DNA of 21,022 nucleotides from Bacteroidia bacterium (GCA_905373665.1 CAJPTV010000026.1:1-21022), one strand, 5' to 3'; shown: positions 6,987 to 15,310, numbered from the stretch's first letter. Notes: generated by a model from the letters alone, not told the origin. Translations and numbers: made by a program.

Positions 6987-9080
6987 ATGAGACGTTTTAC
7001 TTTCATACTATTCCTTCTTTCCATCCCTTTTGTGGTATTGGCTCAGGAGGGGGACTCTATTCAGACAAAGGAGTTAGAGGCGGTGCGTATCGAGGCACAG
7101 CTGCAGCGTGAGACGAGCCAAGCCACGGTCGTGATCCCCACAAGACGACAGAAGCTTGCGGCGCAAAATGCCGTAGACCTGCTCCGTCAGCTGGCGATGC
7201 CGCAGTTAAACATCAATCTCGTAAACAGTGCTATCACGACGCAGACGGGGGCGGGGGTTGAGGTGTTTATCAATTACCTCCTTGCGACACAAGAAGATAT
7301 CAATGGGCTACACACCGCCGATGTCCGAAGGGTAGAGTATCTAGATTTCCCGACCGACGCGCGTTTTTTGGGTAAAGAGCACGTGGTGCATTTTATTGTC
7401 CAAAAGTACGAGTACGGGGGATACACCAAGCTCAGCGTTAGAGAGAACTTCCTTGTAGGGCTCTATAGTACCGCCGAGCTCTATTCTAAGTTCTCTTATA
7501 AGGGGATGGATTACGACCTCTATGCGGGGGCAGAGAATCAAGCCTCGCAGCATGCTGGCGTCTCGACAATAGGGGACTATTCGCTTCTGAATGCGCACGG
7601 GGCGGCGACCGATGTTCGTAGAAAAGAGCTGGTGACGAAGTCGCGTTACCGGGAAGATGCTTACCCGATTTCCTTGCGCGCCGTTTATGATTCGGAGCGT
7701 GTGCGCATCTCGAATCTGCTGGGGTTCGTCTATCAGAAGACGCACACGGCGATGAACGATGGCGAGCTATCTTACGAACCGCAGACGGGGGCAGCCTCTT
7801 CGTTTTCGAGTGATAATCCTGCACAGGAGCGCTTGGTCAAATGGTCTGGCTACTATCTTTTTGCTTTGGGAGAGAAGGCGCAGCTGAGTTTTACCCCGTA
7901 TGCGACGTATGCTTCTATGCGAGACAAGCGAGAGTATACGACCTCCTTACCTACAGAGCCTGCGATAAAGAATGACGCCACGGAGCAGCAGTATAACTAT
8001 GGCATCGAGGGTAGCCTTGTGCGAGACCTTGCAGAGCGTCAGCGAGTCTTCCTGCGACTCTATTACGGGAGTACGCATCACGACGTACGCTACGCGGGCA
8101 CTACGACGTATGACAATACGTTTGTAGCGCGTTTTGCGGGAGGGCGCGCAGGGTATAACTTCTCTAACCAGCAGTGGAATTTTAGGGCTGACGTAGCCTT
8201 GCAGTGGGAAGAGAACCGAATTAACCTGAAGTCTATCAAAGACCTTTACCCCGTGATAAACCTTTCGGCGGGCTTTGCTCCGAGTTCGCGACACGCATTC
8301 CGAACCTACTTTCATTACGGTGCAAACTACCCCGAGGCAAGTATCAAGACGCCGAATGTGCTGAAGCAGAACGAGCTGATGTACTTTACAGGGAATCCGA
8401 GCATTGCGCTTTCGCGTCAGTTTACGTACGATCTGTCCTATAGCTGGAGTCCGAACAACTGGTTTGGGGCATCGGTCTACGGACAGTATTTTGGAGAGTT
8501 GAATCTCTATGTCCCCGTCTTTAAGCACTATAGTGGTGGAGCGGCATTGTTGCGGGGTTATGATAGTGATGCACAGTATCACCGTGTAAAGCTGGGGACG
8601 TCGCTTCAGTATAAGTTGCTCGACGGTGCACTTCAGTTTGCCGCATCGCCAGCCGTGACGATGTTTCGCCTTCGCGGTCACTATGAAATCAGCGAAAATC
8701 CCTTTTCTGGTAACATCTCGGCAGTTTATTACCTCAAGAGCTTTTACTTCCAACTGGGCTACCAAACCGCTTTCCGTACCATTCAGGGAAACCGCGTGGT
8801 GCGTTACGAAGAACCCGACTTTTGGTTATTACAAGCGGGCTGGAGTTGGAATAGTCTTAACGTGCAGCTGAGTGCGAACAACCTATTCCGAAACGATTGG
8901 TTGGTATCGACAGAGCGCTTCGAGAGTCCGTTGTATAGCGAGACGCGATATGGTGAGGGGGAGGCTTATCATCGGCGGTTACGCTTATCGATAACGTATA
9001 CTTTTGGGTACGGAAAACTGGTGCAACAGCGCAATGAGATCTCTGCACAGCAGGGCGCACAGTCCGCTATTTTGAAGTAA
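6987..9080 (+). CDS. Outer-membrane beta-barrel protein 3, lacking the N-terminal CarboxypepD_reg domain
   Basis: A 697-aa protein from the ATG at 6987. I chose this start because a clean signal peptide begins there (MRRFTFILFLLSIPFVVLA-Q); the open frame continues upstream to 6870 but only adds a basic, non-signal extension lying over a hairpin. Residues about 25-135 look like a plug domain (KELEAVRIEAQ, NAVDLLRQL, GVEVFINYL, DVRRVEYLDFPTDARFLG), and the rest is barrel ending in LRLSITYTFGYG. It has the same overall plan as the two other barrels but no CarboxypepD_reg module and only distant sequence similarity. The exporter gene starts 6 bp after its stop, so it is probably co-transcribed with it. 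Its role in peptide passage, uptake or self-protection is not resolved by sequence. Confidence 0.85.
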   Translation: MRRFTFILFLLSIPFVVLAQEGDSIQTKELEAVRIEAQLQRETSQATVVIPTRRQKLAAQNAVDLLRQLAMPQLNINLVNSAITTQTGAGVEVFINYLLATQEDINGLHTADVRRVEYLDFPTDARFLGKEHVVHFIVQKYEYGGYTKLSVRENFLVGLYSTAELYSKFSYKGMDYDLYAGAENQASQHAGVSTIGDYSLLNAHGAATDVRRKELVTKSRYREDAYPISLRAVYDSERVRISNLLGFVYQKTHTAMNDGELSYEPQTGAASSFSSDNPAQERLVKWSGYYLFALGEKAQLSFTPYATYASMRDKREYTTSLPTEPAIKNDATEQQYNYGIEGSLVRDLAERQRVFLRLYYGSTHHDVRYAGTTTYDNTFVARFAGGRAGYNFSNQQWNFRADVALQWEENRINLKSIKDLYPVINLSAGFAPSSRHAFRTYFHYGANYPEASIKTPNVLKQNELMYFTGNPSIALSRQFTYDLSYSWSPNNWFGASVYGQYFGELNLYVPVFKHYSGGAALLRGYDSDAQYHRVKLGTSLQYKLLDGALQFAASPAVTMFRLRGHYEISENPFSGNISAVYYLKSFYFQLGYQTAFRTIQGNRVVRYEEPDFWLLQAGWSWNSLNVQLSANNLFRNDWLVSTERFESPLYSETRYGEGEAYHRRLRLSITYTFGYGKLVQQRNEISAQQGAQSAILK

Positions 9081-9086
9081 GCATAG

Positions 9087-11300
9087 ATGTTTTTTGTGAA
9101 GCAACGTGACGCTATGGATTGTGGCCCGACGTGCCTAGCGATGATAGCCAGGCACTATGGGTTGCAAGCCGATCGCGAGCAGTTGCGGCAGATTTGTGCT
9201 TTGGGTAAAAGCGGCGTCTCGCTCCTCGGGATTAGCAAAGCTGCCGAAGCCCTTGGCTTCAAGAGTGTGGGTGGGCTGCTCACCTTCGCTAAGCTGGCAA
9301 ACGAAGCGCCGCTCCCCTGTATAGCCCATTGGGATCAAAACCACTTTGTCGTCGTTCACAAGGTAAAGAAACACCGCGGAGGGCGCTATACGGTCTATGT
9401 GGCAGATCCGGGGCGAGGTCTGCTCTCTTACACAGAGGCAGAGTTCTGCGAACATTGGATAACGTCGCAGATGAACGGCGAGGGGACGGGGATTGTCCTC
9501 CTCCTAGAGCCCACCGAAGCCTTCTACACGCAAGAGGGGCAGGGGACGCGCCGCATGACTCGCTCCCGTGTGCAGTTCCTTTGGGGCTATCTCAAGAAGT
9601 ACAAGCGCTTTTTCGCACAGTTGATCCTCGGGCTCTTGCTCGGTTCGGTGCTGCAACTCGTATTCCCTTTTCTTACCCAAGCGATTGTTGACACGGGGGT
9701 CGGTGGGCAGAACCTAGGGTTTGTCTGGCTGGTACTCCTCGCCCAGATGATGTTGCTATTTAGCCGTACGGCGATTGACTTTATTCGCTCTAAGATTTTG
9801 CTTCATATCTCCACGCGCATCAATATCGCCCTTGTCTCGGACTTCTTTATCAAGCTGATGAAGCTCCCGATGAAGTTCTTTGATACGAAGTTGTTGGGCG
9901 ACCTCTTGCAACGCATCGAAGACCACCGGCGTGTGGAGCAGTTCCTCACTTCGAGTAGCTTGAGCCTACTCTTTTCGTTCTTTACGTTCTTGGTCTTTGG
10001 TGGCGTGCTTGCGCTTTACAGTGTGGGGATCTTTCTCGTCTTTCTCCTTGGGACGGTGCTTTACGCGGGGTGGATACTCCTTTTCCTCCGACGGCGTAAA
10101 CGGCTCGACTATAAGTACTTCGAGCAGGCTGGGAGGAATCGGAATGTGACCTACCAGCTCATCTCTGGGATGCAGGAGATTAAGCTTCAGGGGTGTGAAC
10201 AACGTAAACGCTGGGAATGGGAGGATGTGCAAGCCGACCTCTTCAAGGTAAATCTGCAAGCCCTTAATCTCCAGCAAGTACAGCAGGCGGGGAGTATTAC
10301 CCTCAATGAGGTAAAGAACATCCTCATCACGGTCTTGGCAGCCACTGCCGTGATACAGGGCAGTATGACGCTCGGGATGATGCTTGCCGTGCAGTACATT
10401 ATCGGGCAACTCAATAGCCCCGTAGAGCAGCTTATCCAGTTCGTCTACTCGTGGCAGGATGTGAGTATTAGCCTCGAGCGTATGAATGAGATTCACACGG
10501 AAGCCAACGAAGAGAACGAAACGCGGCAGCGGACTGCTTATACCGATGAGGAGGTCGCGGGGCATTCGCTTACCCTCGCGGGGCTGTCTTTCAAATATAA
10601 CCCCTATAGCCCGCATGAGATCCTCTCGGGTATCGACCTCTTGATTCCCAATGGGAAGGTTACAGCCATTGTCGGGGCGAGCGGGAGTGGGAAAACGACG
10701 CTGATTAAGCTCCTTTTGGGCTTCTACGAGCCACAACAGGGGCGTATCCTGCTCGGCGGCGTCCCGTTGAGCGAGTATCATCTCGGTTGGTGGCGTAGCC
10801 AGTGTGGGGTGGTGATGCAAGAGGGGTATCTCTTCTCAGATACCATTGCGCGCAATATCGCCATCTCAGATGATACGCCCGACCTTGAGCGTATCCGTCA
10901 CGCGGCGCGTGTGGCGAATATTGCCGAGGATATCGAAAGGCTTCCCTTAGCCTACAACACGATGATCGGGCAGGACGGGCAAGGCCTCAGCCAAGGGCAG
11001 CGGCAGCGCATCCTCATTGCGCGCGTGGTTTACAAGAACCCCCTGTTTGTCTTTCTAGACGAAGCGACCAATGCCCTCGATGCGAACAACGAGCGTACGA
11101 TCTCTGACCACTTGGCGGCGTTCTACGAGGGGAAAACCGTGGTCGTGGTGGCGCACCGCCTATCTACCGTTCGCAATGCCGACCAAATCGTCGTTCTTGA
11201 TGCAGGAAAGATTGTTGAGGTGGGGACGCACGACGAACTGACGGCTCTACGTGGCAAATACTTCACCCTCGTAAAGAACCAATTGGAGTTAGGCAACTAA
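9087..11300 (+). CDS. C39 peptidase-containing ABC exporter (PCAT)
   Basis: A 737-aa inner-membrane protein that should cut Gly-Gly leaders and export the released peptide with ATP. Residues 1-135 are a C39 peptidase with the catalytic triad visible: Cys12 in DCGPTC, His86 in QNHFVVVHKV, Asp107 in ADPGRG. Residues about 170-460 form the transmembrane domain with several hydrophobic segments. The nucleotide-binding domain has Walker A GASGSGKT (530-537), Q-loop Gln578, signature LSQGQ (634-638, canonical LSGGQ), Walker B LFVFLDEA (653-660) and H-loop His690. Length is normal for the family. All catalytic residues are present, so it should be active. The natural substrate in this locus is the GG-leader peptide at 2873-3064. 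Confidence 0.95.
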   Translation: MFFVKQRDAMDCGPTCLAMIARHYGLQADREQLRQICALGKSGVSLLGISKAAEALGFKSVGGLLTFAKLANEAPLPCIAHWDQNHFVVVHKVKKHRGGRYTVYVADPGRGLLSYTEAEFCEHWITSQMNGEGTGIVLLLEPTEAFYTQEGQGTRRMTRSRVQFLWGYLKKYKRFFAQLILGLLLGSVLQLVFPFLTQAIVDTGVGGQNLGFVWLVLLAQMMLLFSRTAIDFIRSKILLHISTRINIALVSDFFIKLMKLPMKFFDTKLLGDLLQRIEDHRRVEQFLTSSSLSLLFSFFTFLVFGGVLALYSVGIFLVFLLGTVLYAGWILLFLRRRKRLDYKYFEQAGRNRNVTYQLISGMQEIKLQGCEQRKRWEWEDVQADLFKVNLQALNLQQVQQAGSITLNEVKNILITVLAATAVIQGSMTLGMMLAVQYIIGQLNSPVEQLIQFVYSWQDVSISLERMNEIHTEANEENETRQRTAYTDEEVAGHSLTLAGLSFKYNPYSPHEILSGIDLLIPNGKVTAIVGASGSGKTTLIKLLLGFYEPQQGRILLGGVPLSEYHLGWWRSQCGVVMQEGYLFSDTIARNIAISDDTPDLERIRHAARVANIAEDIERLPLAYNTMIGQDGQGLSQGQRQRILIARVVYKNPLFVFLDEATNALDANNERTISDHLAAFYEGKTVVVVAHRLSTVRNADQIVVLDAGKIVEVGTHDELTALRGKYFTLVKNQLELGN

Positions 11301-11303
11301 AAG

Positions 11304-11798
11304 ATGGCTGACGAAAAGAGAACCGAGCGCAGCTACGAACTTCGTAGCGAGAAAGTGCGCAGTATTGTGGGGCAAATGCCCTCCTCGTTAGTCCGTTACG
11401 GCATCACGGTCATTGGCGGGGTCTTGCTTTGCCTGTTTGTCGTAGCCTATTTTTTGCCCTATAAACAGGTCTATCGGGGAACGGCGACGCTCCCCTCAAT
11501 CGCCCCACTGCCGCAAGCCGACAGCGTAGAGGTTACTCTCTTGCTCCGTTTTGAAAATAAACGCCCTGCACAGGCGACGGGGCAGCGCATCTACTTACAA
11601 GCCCCGAATTGCGCGTTTGAGGGCGATATTACTGCATTTTCTGTAAATCGCGACTCATTATACCGCCAGCGAGCAAAATGCCGCTTTAATGCCGCCGAAA
11701 TGCAATTTGTGGAGAGTCAAACCGTAGATTTCCGAATGGTCTATACCTCAGGCAATCTCCTCGGGAGGCTATTAGGGGGCTGTGGCGCGGAATTGTAA
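11304..11798 (+). CDS. Short HlyD-like membrane protein lacking the coiled-coil and lipoyl core
   Basis: A 164-aa protein starting 3 bp after the exporter stop. Its N-terminus (YELRSEKVRSIVGQMPSSLVRYGITV), then one transmembrane helix at about 33-52, resembles the start of Bacteroidota HlyD-type adaptors that partner PCAT exporters. Such adaptors usually run to about 400 residues. Here the periplasmic hairpin and lipoyl parts are absent, and residues 53-164 form a compact beta-rich tail. It could be a minimal adaptor linking the exporter to an outer-membrane barrel, or the product of an in-frame deletion; no frameshift or stop is seen. Three periplasmic cysteines (in NCAF, AKCRF and GGCGAEL) may form disulfides. 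Resemblance rests on pattern recognition. Confidence 0.6.
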   Translation: MADEKRTERSYELRSEKVRSIVGQMPSSLVRYGITVIGGVLLCLFVVAYFLPYKQVYRGTATLPSIAPLPQADSVEVTLLLRFENKRPAQATGQRIYLQAPNCAFEGDITAFSVNRDSLYRQRAKCRFNAAEMQFVESQTVDFRMVYTSGNLLGRLLGGCGAEL

Positions 11799-11859
11799 GG
11801 GGGGGCGGAGGTTTAGCTAGTGGGGGGGCTATATTTAGGACAGTATTGCCGCCCATTTT

Positions 11860-12795
11860 CTACAAGCCTCTCTCTTTCGGATTAACAAATGCACTCATGC
11901 GGGCAATGGCGCGTTGCTTTTGCCCCCTGTCGGGGTGAACGTAAAGATTGAGGGTGGTGTTGACTGTCGAATGACCTAGGAGGGCGCTCACCGTCTTGTA
12001 GTCACACTGGCTTTCGATGCAGCGCGTGGCAAAGGTGTGGCGCAGCGCGTGAAAAGAAATATGCGGAATGGCAAGGTGCTGGAGTACCTGCTTGAAAAGT
12101 AAGCGATAGGTCTGCGGAGAGGTCGGGGTTGAGGAATGCCCTACGACAAAGTCCGTCGGATGTGCACTGCGGAGCTGAGATAGGGCATGGTAAAGCTCGC
12201 GCGAGATGGGGATCTCCCGATTGGCATGTTGTGTCTTAGGGGTACTTAGCTGCTTTTCCACACACCCCGTGTCGCAGTTGTAGATATAGCCGTACGTCTG
12301 ATGCACACGTAAGATACGCTCGCGCAAGTCAACGTCTTGCCACTGTAGCGCACACACCTCGCCTATCCGCATGCCTGTGCAAAGGGCTAATAGTAACCCA
12401 ATGTTGTGCGGCGAGGGGGAGTTTACCAGATAGTGTAAAAGCGTCCGATGTTGTGGAAGGGAGAGCGTCTGGATGCGGGGCGTGTCGAGCCAGCGGGGGT
12501 AGTGCAGTTCCCATTCTGGCGCTTCACATAGCCCGTTTCGTGCCCCGTATTTCAAGATAGCTTTGAGTGTGGCAACGATATTGCGGATGGAGTTCTTGGC
12601 AAGTCCCGTCTCGGCAGCTTCTAAGATAAACTGCTGCACCTCGGCCTCGGAGATCTCCGTCGCCTCTCCCCAGCGAGGGAGGAGGTAGTTCTTGATATTG
12701 ATTTGGTAGGCATACAAGGAGGAGCGCTTAATGAGCGGCTCTTTCGCTTTGCGCCAAGCGAGGGCAAGTGTACGTAGCGTTGTCGGCATATTCAC
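11860..12795 (-). CDS. Tyrosine recombinase / integrase
   Basis: A 311-aa phage-type integrase. Residues 1-95 form an N-terminal core-binding (SAM-like) domain. The catalytic domain shows Arg143 (TGMRIGEVCALQW), Lys187 (TPKTQHANREIPI), His249-x2-Arg252 (FHALRHTFA), His275 (LLGHS) and nucleophile Tyr285 (TLNLYVH), so the site is complete. The listed start is a GTG; an ATG two codons later (12789) is an alternative. It lies convergent with the peptide operon and is co-oriented with the DUF262 and methyltransferase genes, making it the probable mobility gene of that island. No tRNA is in the window to serve as an integration site. Confidence 0.93.
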   Translation of the reverse strand: MNMPTTLRTLALAWRKAKEPLIKRSSLYAYQINIKNYLLPRWGEATEISEAEVQQFILEAAETGLAKNSIRNIVATLKAILKYGARNGLCEAPEWELHYPRWLDTPRIQTLSLPQHRTLLHYLVNSPSPHNIGLLLALCTGMRIGEVCALQWQDVDLRERILRVHQTYGYIYNCDTGCVEKQLSTPKTQHANREIPISRELYHALSQLRSAHPTDFVVGHSSTPTSPQTYRLLFKQVLQHLAIPHISFHALRHTFATRCIESQCDYKTVSALLGHSTVNTTLNLYVHPDRGQKQRAIARMSAFVNPKERGL

Positions 12796-12840
12796 AAGAG
12801 TTATTTTCCCCGACGCGCGCCGGGGGGCTATGCTCTTGTG
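12793..12840. repeat. Nested inverted repeat at the integrase start
   Basis: CACAAGAG (12793-12800) is mirrored by CTCTTGTG (12833-12840). On the same axis lie CCCCG (12808-12812) and CGGGG (12821-12825) around ACGCGCGC. The outer arm covers the integrase start codon. There is no T-run on either strand, so it is not a simple terminator. It could be a recombinase binding/attachment site or an operator controlling the integrase (inference). Confidence 0.5.
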
Positions 12841-12855
12841 TACCGTGGGAGGGGG

Positions 12856-14028
12856 CTATCGGTTACCCTTAGCCCTATTGTGCGTCTTGCACAGCATTTG
12901 GCAATTCGCTGGGGAAGAGTCCCCGCCGTTACTCCAAGCTGTGACGTGATCGGCGTCCATTTCCGCCATCTTGTAAATACGTTTTTGATTCGGATTTTCC
13001 GATACGGCACACAGCGGACAGTTCGATATCCCTGCGGTTGCCGCTTCGGCAGTCTGACGGTTATACACCGCACGTTTCGTGTTCTCCTCAAAGATACGGA
13101 TATCGAGGAGCTGCTTATCCTGCTCCCCACCCAGTAGATACTCGTAGATATTGCGTGGGCATTTGATGGAGATATCCCCACGTAGCGCATTGACACGGCG
13201 CTCGAGATGCTCGACGCTGTAGGGGGTGTTGTGATACGTCTCGTAGAGGCGTCCCCATTCGAGACCGCACATATCCTTTTCCACCATAGAGAACGTGCTC
13301 GCGACCCAATCGATGACCGAACGGAAATAGGTCTCCATCGCCGAGGCATTGGGGTCGTGCCTGTGGAGGCTCATATAGGCATCCACAGAAAGGTTTTGGC
13401 TCTCGCATACCCACTTGAGCGCTACGGCGAGGTAGTCTTGCCGCTTGATATCGCCCTTGACATAGTGCCCCCATTTCTGTAACTCTGCGTTCTGCGAATT
13501 ACTAAAAATGGACTTTGCGGCATTGACGAAGCTCCCCGAGTAGATGGCATTAAGCAGCTCTTGGTCGTTAAGGGGGATCCCCGTGATATTGATGGTCTTG
13601 AACCACTCTTTAATCTCGTGCTCCTCGCCCTCGCAAACATAGATTAGCAGACGTGTTTGGAGCAGCGCCTCCTGTTGGCTTTGCGAAAGCCCCGTGAAGT
13701 ACTGCACATTGCCCCCGCTGTCTTTTATGGCGAACTTGCCCGTCACGAAGCGCCCAATAGAGGTAATACGCTGCTGCCCGTCGAGGACTTCGAGACGTCC
13801 GTCCGAGCGCCGATTAAAATAGATAAGCCCAATGGGGTAGGCTTTGAGCAGAGAGTCTATGAGCGCCACGTCGCGCTTCCCGTCGTTGTAAATATAGTGT
13901 CGTTGGTATTCGGGCTGGATCAGGAGCTGCCCGTCAAGCCCAAAGAGCCCCTTTCCCTCGAGTTCGTTGTAGACGAAACCCTTGCAGACGTCGGCGATGC
14001 TCCACTCGGTGTGTAACTCGGTCTTCAT
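12856..14028 (-). CDS. DUF262 protein with C-terminal HNH nuclease motif
   Basis: A 390-aa protein from the ATG at 14028; the frame opens 20 codons further upstream, but conserved-looking sequence begins at MKTELHTEWSI. The N-terminal DUF262 (ParB/Srx-like) part shows IQPEYQR (37-43) and DGQQR (83-87), the signature nucleotide-binding motif. The C-terminus is an HNH domain with zinc-type cysteines Cys337/Cys340 and Cys380, plus MDADHV (His361), Asn375 and THNRAKG (His383). DUF262 proteins include GmrS-like subunits that use NTP to control cleavage, often of modified DNA; fused or paired HNH parts cut DNA. The next gene upstream is an EcoRI-type methyltransferase, so this is the likely restriction partner or a modification-sensing nuclease. 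No R.EcoRI-like protein is present. Confidence 0.88.
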   Translation of the reverse strand: MKTELHTEWSIADVCKGFVYNELEGKGLFGLDGQLLIQPEYQRHYIYNDGKRDVALIDSLLKAYPIGLIYFNRRSDGRLEVLDGQQRITSIGRFVTGKFAIKDSGGNVQYFTGLSQSQQEALLQTRLLIYVCEGEEHEIKEWFKTINITGIPLNDQELLNAIYSGSFVNAAKSIFSNSQNAELQKWGHYVKGDIKRQDYLAVALKWVCESQNLSVDAYMSLHRHDPNASAMETYFRSVIDWVASTFSMVEKDMCGLEWGRLYETYHNTPYSVEHLERRVNALRGDISIKCPRNIYEYLLGGEQDKQLLDIRIFEENTKRAVYNRQTAEAATAGISNCPLCAVSENPNQKRIYKMAEMDADHVTAWSNGGDSSPANCQMLCKTHNRAKGNR

Positions 14029-14060
14029 AGTTGAAATAATTAGGTTGCAGTGGTTACTAG

Positions 14061-14306
14061 TTTGAAATATTAGGAGAAATGGCGTCAACCACGGTAGATG
14101 TCTATAATTTCGGTTATCCGTATGTTGATAAGGTAAGGAAGTATGCTAGAATCCTAATTCGTCATTTGATAAGAGCGTCTTCAAGACCTAATGGAGAAGA
14201 GCCTTCTAATTAAGATTCGTGCATAAATCTCTTGCCCACCAATGGTGAATCGTTTCCCTAGAATAGGATTGTTTTCGATGTATCTATCCAATCCTAATAT
14301 TTCAAA
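14061..14306. repeat. 15-bp inverted repeat pair around the methyltransferase 3' end
   Basis: TTTGAAATATTAGGA at 14061-14075 occurs as its exact reverse complement at 14292-14306, inside codons for FEILG near the methyltransferase C-terminus. The arms are 216 bp apart. It may be chance in AT-rich DNA, a rearrangement scar, or an RNA or operator element in the methyltransferase-DUF262 intergenic region. Confidence 0.5.
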
Positions 14307-15272
14307 TTGTTCAGGGCAGTATTTGTCAAGGAAAGAGATCGGGACGCCCATCACACCCTCGTAGTCTGAGGGGATGGCGTCGGTAAAGGGCACCTCGATG
14401 GCGTCGTAGTTGTCATAACGGTCGTAGGCTTCCTTCCCGCGTAGCTCCTTATGTTTGGAGAAGCGAAGGTTGTCTGCCATAGTCATCAACGACAGGGGCT
14501 CGTGACGGCGTCCGTGGTCGATATTGGCATACCAACAGGAATTTCCAAGGCGTGTATAGTTACCTACATATCCCAAACGTGCAGCTTTTTGTCGATCTCT
14601 ATCGTCTATGTTTGCAGTTGTAGGAACACCAAAAACCATGTCTTTCCCATTTCCTGTAGCCCCAAGCCACATCTTATTGTCTTTTATCAAGGGAAAGACC
14701 TCCTTGTAGGTAATCGCGTTCATATTACCGATCACCAAGAACTGCTTTTCCCCCTCCACTATCCACGCCAGAAACTCTCGGAAGAGGGAAAAGGGCGGGT
14801 TGGTGATGATGAAGTCTGCCTCATCGCGCAGGGCGGTTACCTCAGGGCTACGGAAGTCGCCATCGCCCTCGAGATAGTCCCATTCTAGGGCATCGATGTT
14901 GAGGCTCTTTGTCGCATGAGCCTCGCGCGTGAGGGTGAAGATTTTACCACAAATAGCGCTCTTTTCGGCACTAAAGCGGGGGTTCTCGGTTTCGAAGAGC
15001 GTAGGCTGCCAATCAAGAGGATAGCGTTTGCTCTCGGGTGCATAGCTCGTACTAATGAGCTTCTTGAGCCCTAAGGTATCGAACTTAGCGGCAAAGTAGC
15101 GCGTAAATTCGCTCCACTCGGGGTCATCGCACGGTAGGAGCACGACCTTTCCACGAAAGAGCTCGGGGTTGTATTCGAGGTAGGCATTGAGTTCCAACTC
15201 TATGTCGTGATACTGGGTATAGAACTCGTCGTTCTTCTCCGCACGCGCCTCCTTCAGGTTCTGATTTCCCAT
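14181..15272 (-). CDS. EcoRI-family adenine-specific DNA methyltransferase
   Basis: A 363-aa enzyme that should place N6-methyladenine in DNA. It follows M.EcoRI from end to end as I recall that sequence: KNDEFYTQYHDIELEL (13-28), PCDDPEWSEF (47-56), LGLKKLI, EGDGDFRS (135-142), catalytic motif NPPF at 158-161 in a FIITNPPFSLFREFL context, ITYKEVFPLIKDNKMWLG, YDNYDAIEV and GVMGVPISFLDKY. The stretch about 205-250, which should touch the target, departs from EcoRI, so the site need not be GAATTC. It is 150 bp upstream of the DUF262-HNH gene on the same strand, suggesting co-expression. Parts of the gene (14181-14340, 14530-14710) are visibly AT-richer than the rest. Confidence 0.93.
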   Translation of the reverse strand: MGNQNLKEARAEKNDEFYTQYHDIELELNAYLEYNPELFRGKVVLLPCDDPEWSEFTRYFAAKFDTLGLKKLISTSYAPESKRYPLDWQPTLFETENPRFSAEKSAICGKIFTLTREAHATKSLNIDALEWDYLEGDGDFRSPEVTALRDEADFIITNPPFSLFREFLAWIVEGEKQFLVIGNMNAITYKEVFPLIKDNKMWLGATGNGKDMVFGVPTTANIDDRDRQKAARLGYVGNYTRLGNSCWYANIDHGRRHEPLSLMTMADNLRFSKHKELRGKEAYDRYDNYDAIEVPFTDAIPSDYEGVMGVPISFLDKYCPEQFEILGLDRYIENNPILGKRFTIGGQEIYARILIRRLFSIRS

Positions 15273-15310
15273 CGGTTACCGTGTTTGTTTCTACGCCTAG
15301 TTACGTGTCA

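Noticed and set aside
7947..8765. 272-codon reverse-strand ORF inside barrel gene 3
   Set aside because: It is antisense to a well-supported barrel gene, with low-complexity composition and no recognisable motif.
9966..10820. 284-codon reverse-strand ORF inside the exporter
   Set aside because: It lies opposite conserved PCAT sequence including Walker A; the protein is His/Pro/Arg-rich, as expected of a shadow frame.
11799..11859. Looked for a terminator between the convergent peptide operon and the integrase
   Set aside because: Only G-runs are visible; no stem with a T-run was found on either strand.
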